Below are positions 26,983 through 34,655 of a stretch of 64,000 bases of DNA, in pieces; the first letter of the stretch is position 1; every line of letters begins with the position of its first letter. The notes under the pieces were generated by a model that made no database searches, was not told the DNA's origin, and saw only the letters and a list, made by a program, of their open reading frames with translations. The stretch is from Chryseobacterium culicis (GTDB lineage: Bacteria; Bacteroidota; Bacteroidia; Flavobacteriales; Weeksellaceae): NCBI RefSeq assembly GCF_900108365.1, contig NZ_FNWQ01000004.1:248001-312000 (forward strand), written 5' to 3'. The position numbers and the translations under genes are program-made.

Positions 26983-26990
26983 TACTTTTG
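26983..26990 (+). promoter_or_regulatory. -7 box of the PIN module
   Basis: TACTTTTG fits TAnnTTTG and ends 4 bases before the GTG start at 26995, so the transcript would be leaderless or nearly so. No TTG at the usual -33 distance (one at 26965 gives a 15-base spacer). Confidence 0.45.
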
Positions 26991-26994
26991 TTTT

Positions 26995-27777
26995 GTGGAA
27001 AAACATGGTCAAATAGAAATAAAAGTTTCTGGAAAAATTGGAAACGTAGATATAAATCCTGATAACTTTGATATCAAGGAAATAGTTTCTATATTAAACA
27101 ATGTTGATGATTTATTATATTCTGGAGATAAAAAAAATAGACCTTTAATTTCTTATGATATTAAAGAAGGCTCTGTTAGAAATATTTTTAAAACCGGAAT
27201 ACAATATATAGTTAGTTTTAATGCCATATTAGGTTTAATTTCCCAGACTAATACAATTGATTATTTGGATTTAGTAACAGCTAAAGCTATTGAAAACCTT
27301 CAAGATTTAGCAAAGAAAAAGGATTTTGCTCTTGATATAACAACATCACTTGAAGGCTCTAATAATATTCGAATTGATAAATTTTCTGATTTTAAAAGAA
27401 CAGAAGCAATTTGGGCTGAAGCAGAATTTTATTTTTATGGAAAAATAACTAACGCAGGGGGTAAAGATAAAGCTAATATTCATTTATTAACTGATGAATA
27501 TGGAACAGTTAGAATTCAAACTCCAATTTCATTTTTAGAACGACAAGAAGAAAATATTCTATATAAATCTTTAGGTATAAGAGCTAAAGGTAACCAACAC
27601 TCCGAAAACGGAGAAATTGATTTTACAAATTTAGAATTTATTGAGTTAATTGATTATAATCCCATTTTTGACGAAAATTATTTGAAAAAATTAAGAGATA
27701 AAGCAAAACAATCTTGGCTTTCAAATATTAACCCAGATGAATGGTTAAGACAAATAAGAGGAGGCTATGAAAGTTAA
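26995..27777 (+). CDS. Unrecognised 260-residue partner of the PIN nuclease
   Basis: I do not recognise this family with confidence. The N-terminal part carries IEIKVSGKIGNVDINP, then KEGSVRNIF and a hydrophobic helix (IVSFNAILGLIS). The C-terminal third is beta-rich (TDEYGTVRIQTPISFL). The start is a GTG just behind a -7 box. Base composition is far more AT-rich than the neighbouring housekeeping genes, suggesting transfer. The stop lies 11 bp inside the downstream PIN gene, so the two are surely co-translated. An antitoxin or targeting-subunit role is inference; at 260 residues it is much bigger than classical VapB antitoxins. Confidence 0.75.
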   Translation: MEKHGQIEIKVSGKIGNVDINPDNFDIKEIVSILNNVDDLLYSGDKKNRPLISYDIKEGSVRNIFKTGIQYIVSFNAILGLISQTNTIDYLDLVTAKAIENLQDLAKKKDFALDITTSLEGSNNIRIDKFSDFKRTEAIWAEAEFYFYGKITNAGGKDKANIHLLTDEYGTVRIQTPISFLERQEENILYKSLGIRAKGNQHSENGEIDFTNLEFIELIDYNPIFDENYLKKLRDKAKQSWLSNINPDEWLRQIRGGYES

Positions 27778-28249
27778 TGGAGTTTTACTAGACACAAGTT
27801 TCTTTATTAGATTTTTAAATGATGCTGATCCATTATTTAGAAATGCTCTAGAATATTATAAATACTTTTTAAGCAATGATATCAAAATGTATATTTCAAC
27901 AATTTCAATTGCTGAATATTGTGTTGGGGGTTCAATATCAGAATTACCTTTAAGAAATTTAGCTATTCTTCCATTTAATCTGAATCATGCTACTATAACA
28001 GGTGAAATTGCTAAAATAGTTTTTACAAAAAAGGGAAAATTAAAACTAGCTGAAAGAAATATAATTCCAAATGACTCAAAATTATTTTCTCAAGCAGATG
28101 TAGAGAAAAATATCATTTATTATTTGTCTTCAGACACCGAGAGTATTAAAATTTATAACCTTCTCAAAGAAGAAGGACAAAAGCCTAGTTTTAGTTTTAT
28201 AGATTTAAATATTCCTCCAAATGAATATTTTGGATATTTAGATTTATAA
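27767..28249 (+). CDS. PIN-domain ribonuclease (VapC-like)
   Basis: A 160-residue protein with the PIN acidic set: Asp9 in LLDTSFFIRFLND, Glu50 in STISIAEY, Asp103 in PNDSKLFSQAD and Asp111. PIN proteins are metal-dependent RNases, often toxins acting on tRNA or rRNA. The ATG sits 11 bp inside the upstream gene. The upstream AGAGGAGG is only 2 bases from the ATG and encodes Arg-Gly-Gly of the partner, so it is probably not a working ribosome site. Like its partner it is very AT-rich. Confidence 0.75.
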   Translation: MKVNGVLLDTSFFIRFLNDADPLFRNALEYYKYFLSNDIKMYISTISIAEYCVGGSISELPLRNLAILPFNLNHATITGEIAKIVFTKKGKLKLAERNIIPNDSKLFSQADVEKNIIYYLSSDTESIKIYNLLKEEGQKPSFSFIDLNIPPNEYFGYLDL

Positions 28250-28295
28250 ATATTTTTAGATTTTTGATTAAAACAAAACTAAAGTATAATAACTA

Positions 28296-28421
28296 CTAAC
28301 TAACCATTCTACTCACCTCATTTTCAATAAACATAGACACATCATCCAAAGCCGAAATCACCAACAAAGTCCCATGATAATCTTTAATGGATTTTTTGAA
28401 AACTATTAACTTCCTGATATT
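28296..28421 (-). pseudogene. Remnant of an ABC-F ATPase C-terminus
   Basis: The minus strand reads a peptide with SIKDYHGTLLVIS, then stop codons. It matches SIKDYQGTLLVISHDE at the end of the intact ABC-F gene at 29453-31042 on the same strand. The catalytic His-Asp-Glu of the switch is altered (ISALDD), and there is no Walker or signature sequence upstream because the hydrolase gene begins at 28452. It looks like the tail of a decayed or truncated paralogue. Confidence 0.7.
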
Positions 28422-28451
28422 GAGACAAAATAACGCGAAACATAATTTATC

Positions 28452-29375
28452 ATGCCAATATCCCAATCCCCATCATACCTCCCATCAAAAATAAACAGCA
28501 ATTCCCAGCTTTTCTATACCCTGTTTACTCCCGGAACAGCAAAAGCTACTCTGCTTATCGTTCACGGCATGCAGGAACACAGCGGAAGATATGCAGAGAT
28601 TGCTGAATATTTTGCCAGTCATGGTATAGCTGTATTGACGTATGATCATCTGGGACACGGAAAATCTGTAAAAAACAAAAAAGAGATTGGTTTCTTCCAG
28701 CTTGAAAAACCGGATGAGAGACTTATTGCAGATGCAGAAATGATGGCAGATTATCTTGCAGGGCAGTTTCCGGAGGTTCCGCATTTTATTCTGGGACATT
28801 CTATGGGATCTTTTATTACAAGGTGTCTTCTTCAAAAAGCAAGCAGCAAATTTGCAGGTGCCATCATTACAGGAACCGGAGGTCCTTTACCGGGAATAGA
28901 TGTATTAAGAGGTTATTTATCATTAGCTAATGCCATAGCACCCCGTCATCGTACTTTTTTGAATTCTGTTTTTACGAGTGTCAATAACAAGCATTTTAAA
29001 AAGGATAAAGATTTTAGTGATACCAGCTGGCTGAGTGTAAATCCTGAAAACAGGAAGAGGTTTGAGCAGGATGAACTTTGTGGAATTCCGTTCACTCATA
29101 ATGCTTTTTATACTTTATTCAGCATTTATAAAAAGGCTACGGCAAGAAACTGGGCTTCCTCTATTTCTAAATCGTTTCCTTTTTTATTTGTAAGCGGACA
29201 TAATGATCCGATCGGTGATTTTGGAAAAGGAGTGATGTATACAGTTGATAATTTAAAAGCTGATGGTTTTCAGAATGTGGACGTAAAGATCTATCCGGAT
29301 ATGCGTCATGAGATTTTGAACGAATCCATACGAGAGGAGGTTCTGCAGGAAATCCATAACTGGATCTTAAAATAA
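28452..29375 (+). CDS. Alpha/beta hydrolase, monoacylglycerol-lipase-like
   Basis: A 307-residue hydrolase with the nucleophile elbow GHSMGS (Ser117), an oxyanion-side motif VHGMQEHSGRY, charge-relay Asp in SGHNDPIGD and His in YPDMRHEIL. This is the Hydrolase_4 (MGLL-like) layout, acting on esters of medium or long acyl chains. No signal peptide, so cytoplasmic. It is inserted between the ABC-F remnant and the intact ABC-F gene. Substrate not predictable. Confidence 0.88.
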   Translation: MPISQSPSYLPSKINSNSQLFYTLFTPGTAKATLLIVHGMQEHSGRYAEIAEYFASHGIAVLTYDHLGHGKSVKNKKEIGFFQLEKPDERLIADAEMMADYLAGQFPEVPHFILGHSMGSFITRCLLQKASSKFAGAIITGTGGPLPGIDVLRGYLSLANAIAPRHRTFLNSVFTSVNNKHFKKDKDFSDTSWLSVNPENRKRFEQDELCGIPFTHNAFYTLFSIYKKATARNWASSISKSFPFLFVSGHNDPIGDFGKGVMYTVDNLKADGFQNVDVKIYPDMRHEILNESIREEVLQEIHNWILK

Positions 29376-29379
29376 TAAG

Positions 29380-29419
29380 AACAAAATAAAAAATTCCAGA
29401 TCGCTTTGATCTGGAATTT
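29380..29419. terminator. Bidirectional terminator between hydrolase and ABC-F genes
   Basis: A 12-bp perfect stem (AAATTCCAGATC / GATCTGGAATTT) with a 5-base loop serves two converging genes. The T tract is stronger on the minus strand. Confidence 0.85.
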
Positions 29420-29452
29420 CTGTATAAATTTCAGCTGAGGCCGACAGTCGTT

Positions 29453-31042
29453 TTAATTCAGGATTAATTCCTGATCAATTCCGATCTCCTCCAAAAAAAC
29501 TTCATCATGGGAGATCACCAGCAATGTTCCCTGATAATCTTTAATAGAGTTGGTGAGAATTTCTACATTCTGCAGATCTAAATTATTGGTAGGTTCATCA
29601 AGTATAATAAGATCAGGTGCCTGATTACTGATAGAAAGTCCGCACAGAAGCAGTCTCAGGCGCTCTCCCCCACTCAGCATACCACACTTTTTATCCCAGG
29701 TCTCTTTACTAAACAAAAACCTTGAAAGTAATGTTTTCACATCGGATTCCTGCATTGCATGGTCATTAAAGGTCTGCACAAAATCGTAAAGAGTAGCGTT
29801 ATTATCAATCAAAGAATATTCCTGATCAATATAAATACTGTTGAACTCTGCCCTGCTTATTTTCCCTTCTGAAGGTTCAATTTTTCCGAGCAGGAGTCTG
29901 ATCAGTGTCGTTTTTCCCGAACCGTTCGAACCTTTAATGCAAATTCGATCTCCGCTTCGCAACTCAAGATTACTATTTTCTTTCCAGAGTTTTCCTTTTC
30001 CGTAATCGAAATTGATATCTTCAGCAGCAACAAGAATCTTCCCTGAATGCAAATTTGAATCATTAAAATTCACTTTCATCTGATCGAAATTCTTTAAGGA
30101 GGAACGGAGATCCCGTAAATCACCTGAGATACCACTTATTTTCTCAGCATGGACACTCTTCAGTTTGGAACTGTTCTTTTCTGCATTATTCCGGAGCGTG
30201 TTCATCATGATTCTCGCCACTCCTGATTTTTCCTGCTTTCCTTTCCCTCTTGCATCCAGTTTTTGCTTACGTTCCAGTGTTTCGCGTTCTTTTTCTTTTG
30301 CTTTTTTCAGAGCTCTTTCTTTCGAGTGGATGTCATTTTGTAATGCTTCATCCTCTATTTCTTTCTGTTCAGCATAGAAATCATAATTCCCGCCGTAGGA
30401 AGCAATTCCCTGATTGCTCAACTCGAATAGGGTATCCATCAGGTTGAGCAGAGCACGGTCATGGCTCACTACAATCACTGTTGAATCTGTTTTTTCAATA
30501 AGATCATACAACAGCTTCCTGCCACCGAGATCCAAGTGATTGGTAGGCTCATCCAACACAATTATATCAGGATCATTGATCTGAATACCGGCAAGAAAAA
30601 CTTTGGTTTTTTGTCCGCCGCTTAGATCCTCAAGCTTCTGGGTTAATTTAAAATTCCCGAGTCCCCAGTATTCCAGAACTTGATGAGACCGTTCTTCAAT
30701 GTCCCAGTCGTCGTTGAGCGTTTCGAAATAAATTTCATCCACTTCTCCGTCGGTAATCTTTTGAAGCGCATGCAATTTTTGATCTATTTTCAGACATTCC
30801 GCAATGGTAAGGTGGTTACAGTTCCCGAATATCTGGGGCACATAAAAAATATCACCATCAATATTAACCGTACCCTCTGAAGATTGTATTTCTCCTGCAA
30901 TGATTTTCAGAAGGGTTGATTTTCCCGTACCGTTACTTCCTACCAAAGCCGATCTGGAATGAGACTGTATCGTTATATTGATATGATTAAATAGAAGATT
31001 TCCTCCCGGAAACCCAAAGGATATATTTTGAAGTAAAATCAT
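29453..31042 (-). CDS. ABC-F family ATPase (ribosome-associated)
   Basis: Two ABC domains in one chain without membrane segments. Domain 1 has GSNGTGKST, LSGGQKTKVFL and DEPTNHLD; domain 2 has GSNGSGKTT, LSGGERLRLLL and DEPTNNLD. They are separated by a Lys/Glu-rich linker that would be the ribosome-reaching arm. ABC-F proteins act on the ribosomal E site as translation factors or antibiotic-protection proteins; which applies here is not decided. I start at the ATG at 31042 (MILLQNISFGF), since 12 upstream codons do not look like domain sequence. Leader of about 100 bases from the -7 box at 31149. Confidence 0.9.
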   Translation of the reverse strand: MILLQNISFGFPGGNLLFNHINITIQSHSRSALVGSNGTGKSTLLKIIAGEIQSSEGTVNIDGDIFYVPQIFGNCNHLTIAECLKIDQKLHALQKITDGEVDEIYFETLNDDWDIEERSHQVLEYWGLGNFKLTQKLEDLSGGQKTKVFLAGIQINDPDIIVLDEPTNHLDLGGRKLLYDLIEKTDSTVIVVSHDRALLNLMDTLFELSNQGIASYGGNYDFYAEQKEIEDEALQNDIHSKERALKKAKEKERETLERKQKLDARGKGKQEKSGVARIMMNTLRNNAEKNSSKLKSVHAEKISGISGDLRDLRSSLKNFDQMKVNFNDSNLHSGKILVAAEDINFDYGKGKLWKENSNLELRSGDRICIKGSNGSGKTTLIRLLLGKIEPSEGKISRAEFNSIYIDQEYSLIDNNATLYDFVQTFNDHAMQESDVKTLLSRFLFSKETWDKKCGMLSGGERLRLLLCGLSISNQAPDLIILDEPTNNLDLQNVEILTNSIKDYQGTLLVISHDEVFLEEIGIDQELILN

Positions 31043-31148
31043 GATTTCTTTCTTAAAATAGTTAAACACCGGCAACATTTCCGTTACCGCTTTATTGAAT
31101 CTGAAAGAAACTATATCCTACATGTCTGTATTTTTGGGTTTGAAAGTA

Positions 31149-31156
31149 CAAAGATA
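31149..31156 (-). promoter_or_regulatory. -7 box for the ABC-F gene
   Basis: TATCTTTG on the minus strand. It implies a transcript leader of about 100 bases before the ABC-F start. Confidence 0.45.
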
Positions 31157-31404
31157 GTCATTTTCCTGAATATTGATTTTTTCATCAGTGGTCAGGATAT
31201 TTATCACCCTCGGCTTATTTCTTTCTTTCAAACACTTGCATTTTTAGAATCCTTTCAGGCATCTATTTCCACAAGCTGTTACTTTCAAAAGCTTATATCT
31301 GTTATTATGTAAACAGGCTTCACTATCCTCTTCCAATCTGTGATCCTGAAACGCACAAACTTTCAAACTGATAAAAACAGGAAAGTATTTTAATCAAAAA
31401 TCCG
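31157..31404. other. Divergent intergenic region, ABC-F and hpt
   Basis: Between the two -7 boxes (31149 minus, 31405 plus) I see no gene, repeat or RNA fold. Confidence 0.5.
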
Positions 31405-31412
31405 TAACTTTG
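31405..31412 (+). promoter_or_regulatory. -7 box of hpt
   Basis: TAACTTTG fits TAnnTTTG. Its TTG lies in frame with hpt and could be mistaken for a start codon; the real ATG is 19 bases further on at 31431. Confidence 0.6.
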
Positions 31413-31430
31413 CCTCCTACTAAAAATTTT

Positions 31431-31985
31431 ATGGAAAGCATTAAAGTTCACGACAAAACTTTCGTTCCTTATTTAAAGGATGCCGAAATTCAGGAAATTG
31501 TAAAAGAGACAGCATTAAGAATTTATGAAGATTACAAGGATGAAGTTCCTGTTTTCATTGGTGTTTTGAATGGGGTGGTAATGTTCTTCTCAGATCTTTT
31601 AAAATATTACCCGGGGGAATGCGAAATTGCCTTCATTCAGATGAGCTCTTATGTAGGAACTGAATCTACAGGGATTGTTTATCAGAAAATGGAGCTTACT
31701 AAAGATGTAAGAGACCGTCACATTATTCTTGTAGAGGATATTGTAGATACTGGAAATACGGTTGAAAGTCTTTTCAAATATTTCAAAGAAACACAGCGTC
31801 CTAAATCTGTAAAACTGGCAAGTTTTCTATTGAAACCGGAGATTTACAAGAAAGACTTCAAGCTGGACTATATCGGAAAAGAAATTCCTAATAAGTTTGT
31901 ACTTGGATACGGACTGGATTATGATGAATTAGGAAGAAACCTGCCGAATTTATATCAGTTGGAAGACGGACAAATCAACCATTAA
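31431..31985 (+). CDS. hpt: Hypoxanthine phosphoribosyltransferase
   Basis: Salvages hypoxanthine and guanine with PRPP. The PRPP-binding loop is ILVEDIVDTGNT, and GVLNGVVMFFSDLL and KFVLGYGLDYDE are also family landmarks. With the ATG at 31431 the protein has 184 residues, normal for the family. A heptad repeat fills the spacer to adk. Confidence 0.95.
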   Translation: MESIKVHDKTFVPYLKDAEIQEIVKETALRIYEDYKDEVPVFIGVLNGVVMFFSDLLKYYPGECEIAFIQMSSYVGTESTGIVYQKMELTKDVRDRHIILVEDIVDTGNTVESLFKYFKETQRPKSVKLASFLLKPEIYKKDFKLDYIGKEIPNKFVLGYGLDYDELGRNLPNLYQLEDGQINH

Positions 31986-31987
31986 AC

Positions 31988-32118
31988 GCTGTTGGCTATT
32001 AGCTGATAGCTTTTAGCTTAAAACATTATATAAAGAAATACATTTAATAATAACTTAAAAAAGCTGAAAGCAAAGAGCAAACCGCCAAAAGCCAGGAGCC
32101 AGAAGCAGATGCCCGTTG
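31988..32118. repeat. 7-base-period inverted repeat, hpt-adk spacer
   Basis: Five heptads beginning GCT (31988-32022: GCTGTTG, GCTATTA, GCTGATA, GCTTTTA, GCTTAAA). After a 40-base AT-rich middle come seven heptads of the opposite arm (32063-32111: GCTGAAA, GCAAAGA, GCAAACC, GCCAAAA, GCCAGGA, GCCAGAA, GCAGATG). On the reverse strand the left arm reads NNNNAGC like the right arm. Confidence 0.7.
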
Positions 32119-32137
32119 CCGAAAGCGTATCAACATT

Positions 32138-32716
32138 ATGATAAACATTGTTCTGTTCGGCCCTCCAGGAAGTGGAAAAGGAACACAAGCCCAGAATCTG
32201 ATCGAGAAATTCAATTTAAAACAGGTTTCAACAGGTGATCTTTTCAGATACAATATGAAAAATGACACTGAACTTGGAAAACTGGCTAAGTCATACATCG
32301 ATAAGGGAGAATTGGTTCCGGATCAGGTAACAACAGATATGCTGATCGACGAGATTAAAAAACCTACTGATACCAACGGTTTTATTTTTGACGGATATCC
32401 AAGAACCACGGCTCAGACCGAAGCATTGGAGACTATCGTTAAAGAAGTACTGAATGACGAGATAGACATCTGTCTTTCATTGGTAGTAGAGGACAAAATT
32501 CTGGTTGAAAGACTTCTGAAAAGAGGAGAAACCAGCGGAAGATCAGACGACAGCAATGTAGAGATCATCGAAAACAGAATTAAAGAATATTATACCAAAA
32601 CAGCAGAAGTTGCCGAGCTTTATAAGCAGCAGGGTAAATATGTAGAGGTAAACGGTGTTGGAGAAATTGATGAAATTTCCCAAAAACTTTTCGCTGAGGT
32701 AGAGAAAATTAAATAA
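32138..32716 (+). CDS. adk: Adenylate kinase
   Basis: Interconverts ATP + AMP and 2 ADP. P-loop GPPGSGKGTQAQ at the N-terminus, AMP-site FDGYPRTTAQ, and the short lid form (192 residues, no Zn-lid cysteines). It stands between hpt and obgE with repeat-filled spacers on both sides. Confidence 0.96.
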   Translation: MINIVLFGPPGSGKGTQAQNLIEKFNLKQVSTGDLFRYNMKNDTELGKLAKSYIDKGELVPDQVTTDMLIDEIKKPTDTNGFIFDGYPRTTAQTEALETIVKEVLNDEIDICLSLVVEDKILVERLLKRGETSGRSDDSNVEIIENRIKEYYTKTAEVAELYKQQGKYVEVNGVGEIDEISQKLFAEVEKIK

Positions 32717-32718
32717 TC

Positions 32719-32772
32719 GGGATATGGGCACGGGGTAAAATTTCGTCCCGTAGCCTGTAACTTGCAACACAA
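32719..32772. repeat. 7-base-period inverted repeat, adk-obgE spacer
   Basis: Left heptads GGGATAT-GGGCACG-GGGTAAA (32719-32739). The opposite arm read on the minus strand is GTTGCAA-GTTACAG-GCTACGG-GACGAAA. The centre TAAAATTTCGTCCCG gives a small hairpin. It begins 2 bases after the adk stop and ends just before obgE. Confidence 0.55.
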
Positions 32773-32777
32773 ACTAT

Positions 32778-33761
32778 ATGTCTAACTTTGTAGATTACGT
32801 AAAAATCCATTGTAAAAGCGGACACGGAGGTGCTGGTTCTGCCCATCTTCGCCGTGAAAAGTATATTCCTAAAGGTGGTCCTGACGGTGGCGACGGTGGC
32901 CGTGGCGGACACGTCATTATGAGAGGAAATGCTAATGAATGGACTTTGCTTCCACTCCGATACACCCGTCACATAAAAGCAGAACGAGGTGAAAACGGAG
33001 CAAAAAACCAGCTGACAGGAGCTGACGGTTCTGATATTTATATCGACGTTCCAATCGGAACTATCGCTAAAAATGAGGAGGGTGAAATTATCGGGGAAAT
33101 CCTTGAGGACAAACAGGAAATCATTTTGATGCAGGGAGGAAAAGGGGGAAAAGGAAACGAACACTTCAAATCTTCTACCAATCAGACGCCAAGATATGCA
33201 CAACCGGGAATGGACGGTGAGGAAGGCTATGTAGTCTTTGAGCTTAAAATTTTGGCTGATGTGGGACTTGTTGGGTTTCCGAATGCCGGTAAATCTACAC
33301 TTTTAGCATCAGTTTCTGCCGCAAAACCTAAAATTGCCAATTACGCTTTTACCACTCTGACGCCTAACCTTGGAATTGTAGATTACAGAAATTACAAATC
33401 ATTCGTAATGGCTGATATTCCCGGGATTATTGAGGGAGCAGCAGAAGGGAAAGGCTTAGGACACAGATTCCTGAGACATATTGAAAGAAACTCTATTCTG
33501 TTATTCCTAATTCCGGCTGATTCTGAAAACCATTTTCAGGAGTTTAAAATTCTTGAAAATGAACTGAAGGAGTACAATCCTGAACTTTTGGATAAGGACT
33601 TCATTATTTCTGTTTCAAAATCAGACCTTTTGGACGAGGAACTGAAGAAAGAAATTGCAGCAGAGTTCCCGGAAAACAAACAGCCTTTATTCTTCTCAGG
33701 GGTTACCGGAGAAGGCCTTATGGAACTGAAAGATGCAATCTGGAAACAATTGCACGGATAA
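32778..33761 (+). CDS. obgE: Obg/CgtA GTPase
   Basis: An essential ribosome-assembly GTPase. The N-terminal Obg domain is Gly-rich ([29 protein letters not shown]). The G domain carries GFPNAGKST (G1), [20 protein letters not shown] (G3) and SKSDLL (G4). At 327 residues it lacks the long C-terminal extension of some members. Followed by a strong terminator. Confidence 0.96.
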   Translation: MSNFVDYVKIHCKSGHGGAGSAHLRREKYIPKGGPDGGDGGRGGHVIMRGNANEWTLLPLRYTRHIKAERGENGAKNQLTGADGSDIYIDVPIGTIAKNEEGEIIGEILEDKQEIILMQGGKGGKGNEHFKSSTNQTPRYAQPGMDGEEGYVVFELKILADVGLVGFPNAGKSTLLASVSAAKPKIANYAFTTLTPNLGIVDYRNYKSFVMADIPGIIEGAAEGKGLGHRFLRHIERNSILLFLIPADSENHFQEFKILENELKEYNPELLDKDFIISVSKSDLLDEELKKEIAAEFPENKQPLFFSGVTGEGLMELKDAIWKQLHG

Positions 33762-33804
33762 AAAAACATGAACCGGTTTTGTTTTACAATAAAACGGCAA
33801 TATA

Positions 33805-33839
33805 AAAAACAGCCTTAGAGAAGATCTGAGGCTGTTTTT
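33805..33839 (+). terminator. Terminator of obgE
   Basis: A stem of about 15 bp (AAAAACAGCCTTAGA / TCTGAGGCTGTTTTT, one G-T pair) with loop GAAGA and T5. Confidence 0.88.
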
Positions 33840-33950
33840 CTTTATGGTATTTTTCACAGCAATACTTTAATTTTATATTTAACATAAAAATAAAGCACGG
33901 GTTCAATTTTTGGAACAATTATTGGGAGACTCTCCGAAATTGAAAAAACT

Positions 33951-34439
33951 ATGAAATATTTATTAGGCCTTTGTGCATTTATACTATTATTCTCCTGCAA
34001 TTCTCAGAAAGTAAATTCTCAATATTCCACCATTGAATATGAAGCTACTCCCTGCTTTGGATTCTGTCCTGTTTTCAAAATGACCATCAGTGCGGACAGA
34101 ACTGCCGTTTTTGAAGCGGAACATTTTAATTTCAATGATAAGCCTTCCAAAGATGAGTTTTCAAAACCTCGGGAAGGGACCTTCAAAGGAACAATTAAAG
34201 AAGAGGATTATAACAGGTTAATAACTTTACTGAATGGATTAAATGTAAAAACTTTAAACGACAAATACGGTGAACACAATGTAACGGATCTTCCCACATC
34301 GTATTTAAGAATCAAATTGGCTGACGGAACTTCGAAAAATGTGGAAGACTATGGAAAACGGGGAAGCGAAAAGCTTTCGGAACTGTATCAGTTTTTTGAA
34401 AACCTGCGAAAAAACCAGCAATGGACCAAAGTGAAATAA
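33951..34439 (+). CDS. DUF6438-like lipoprotein
   Basis: A 162-residue protein with lipobox LLFSC (Cys16). The segment YEATPCFGFCPVFKMTI is the hallmark of DUF6438-type domains, with two Cys flanking Phe-Gly-Phe that could form a disulfide. Envelope location is inferred from the signal. Function unknown; it has its own flanks and no obvious operon. Confidence 0.75.
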   Translation: MKYLLGLCAFILLFSCNSQKVNSQYSTIEYEATPCFGFCPVFKMTISADRTAVFEAEHFNFNDKPSKDEFSKPREGTFKGTIKEEDYNRLITLLNGLNVKTLNDKYGEHNVTDLPTSYLRIKLADGTSKNVEDYGKRGSEKLSELYQFFENLRKNQQWTKVK

Positions 34440-34590
34440 TTTCATTTACTATGATCTTTTGATCCAGATAAGATTTTACAATAAAACAACTGGCTGCTCG
34501 TATACGGGTGGCCAGTGCTATTTTACAGCCATAAAATAAGCTTTATAAAGATGCCAATGAGCAGAATAAAAATCTTAATTTTTTTTAACC

Positions 34591-34598
34591 TACCTTTG
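34591..34598 (+). promoter_or_regulatory. -7 box of the RhlE-like helicase gene
   Basis: TACCTTTG fits TAnnTTTG, giving a leader of roughly 50 bases to the TTG start at 34656. Confidence 0.5.
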
Positions 34599-34655
34599 CA
34601 GAATGTAATTCTTTCAGACTGAAGGAATTTTTATTTAAATTTTAAAATAATTCAT

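Noticed and set aside
27757..27764. AGAGGAGG as a Shine-Dalgarno site for the PIN gene
   Set aside because: It is only 2 bases from the ATG, encodes Arg-Gly-Gly of the upstream protein, and such sites are rarely used in Bacteroidetes.
26995..31042. Defence island around the PIN module
   Set aside because: No restriction, CRISPR, CBASS or similar genes flank it; the neighbours are a lipase-like hydrolase and an ABC-F translation factor.
34489..34516. Hairpin ACTGGC / GCCAGT after the DUF6438 gene as a terminator
   Set aside because: Long imperfect loop and weak T tract; kept out of the feature list.
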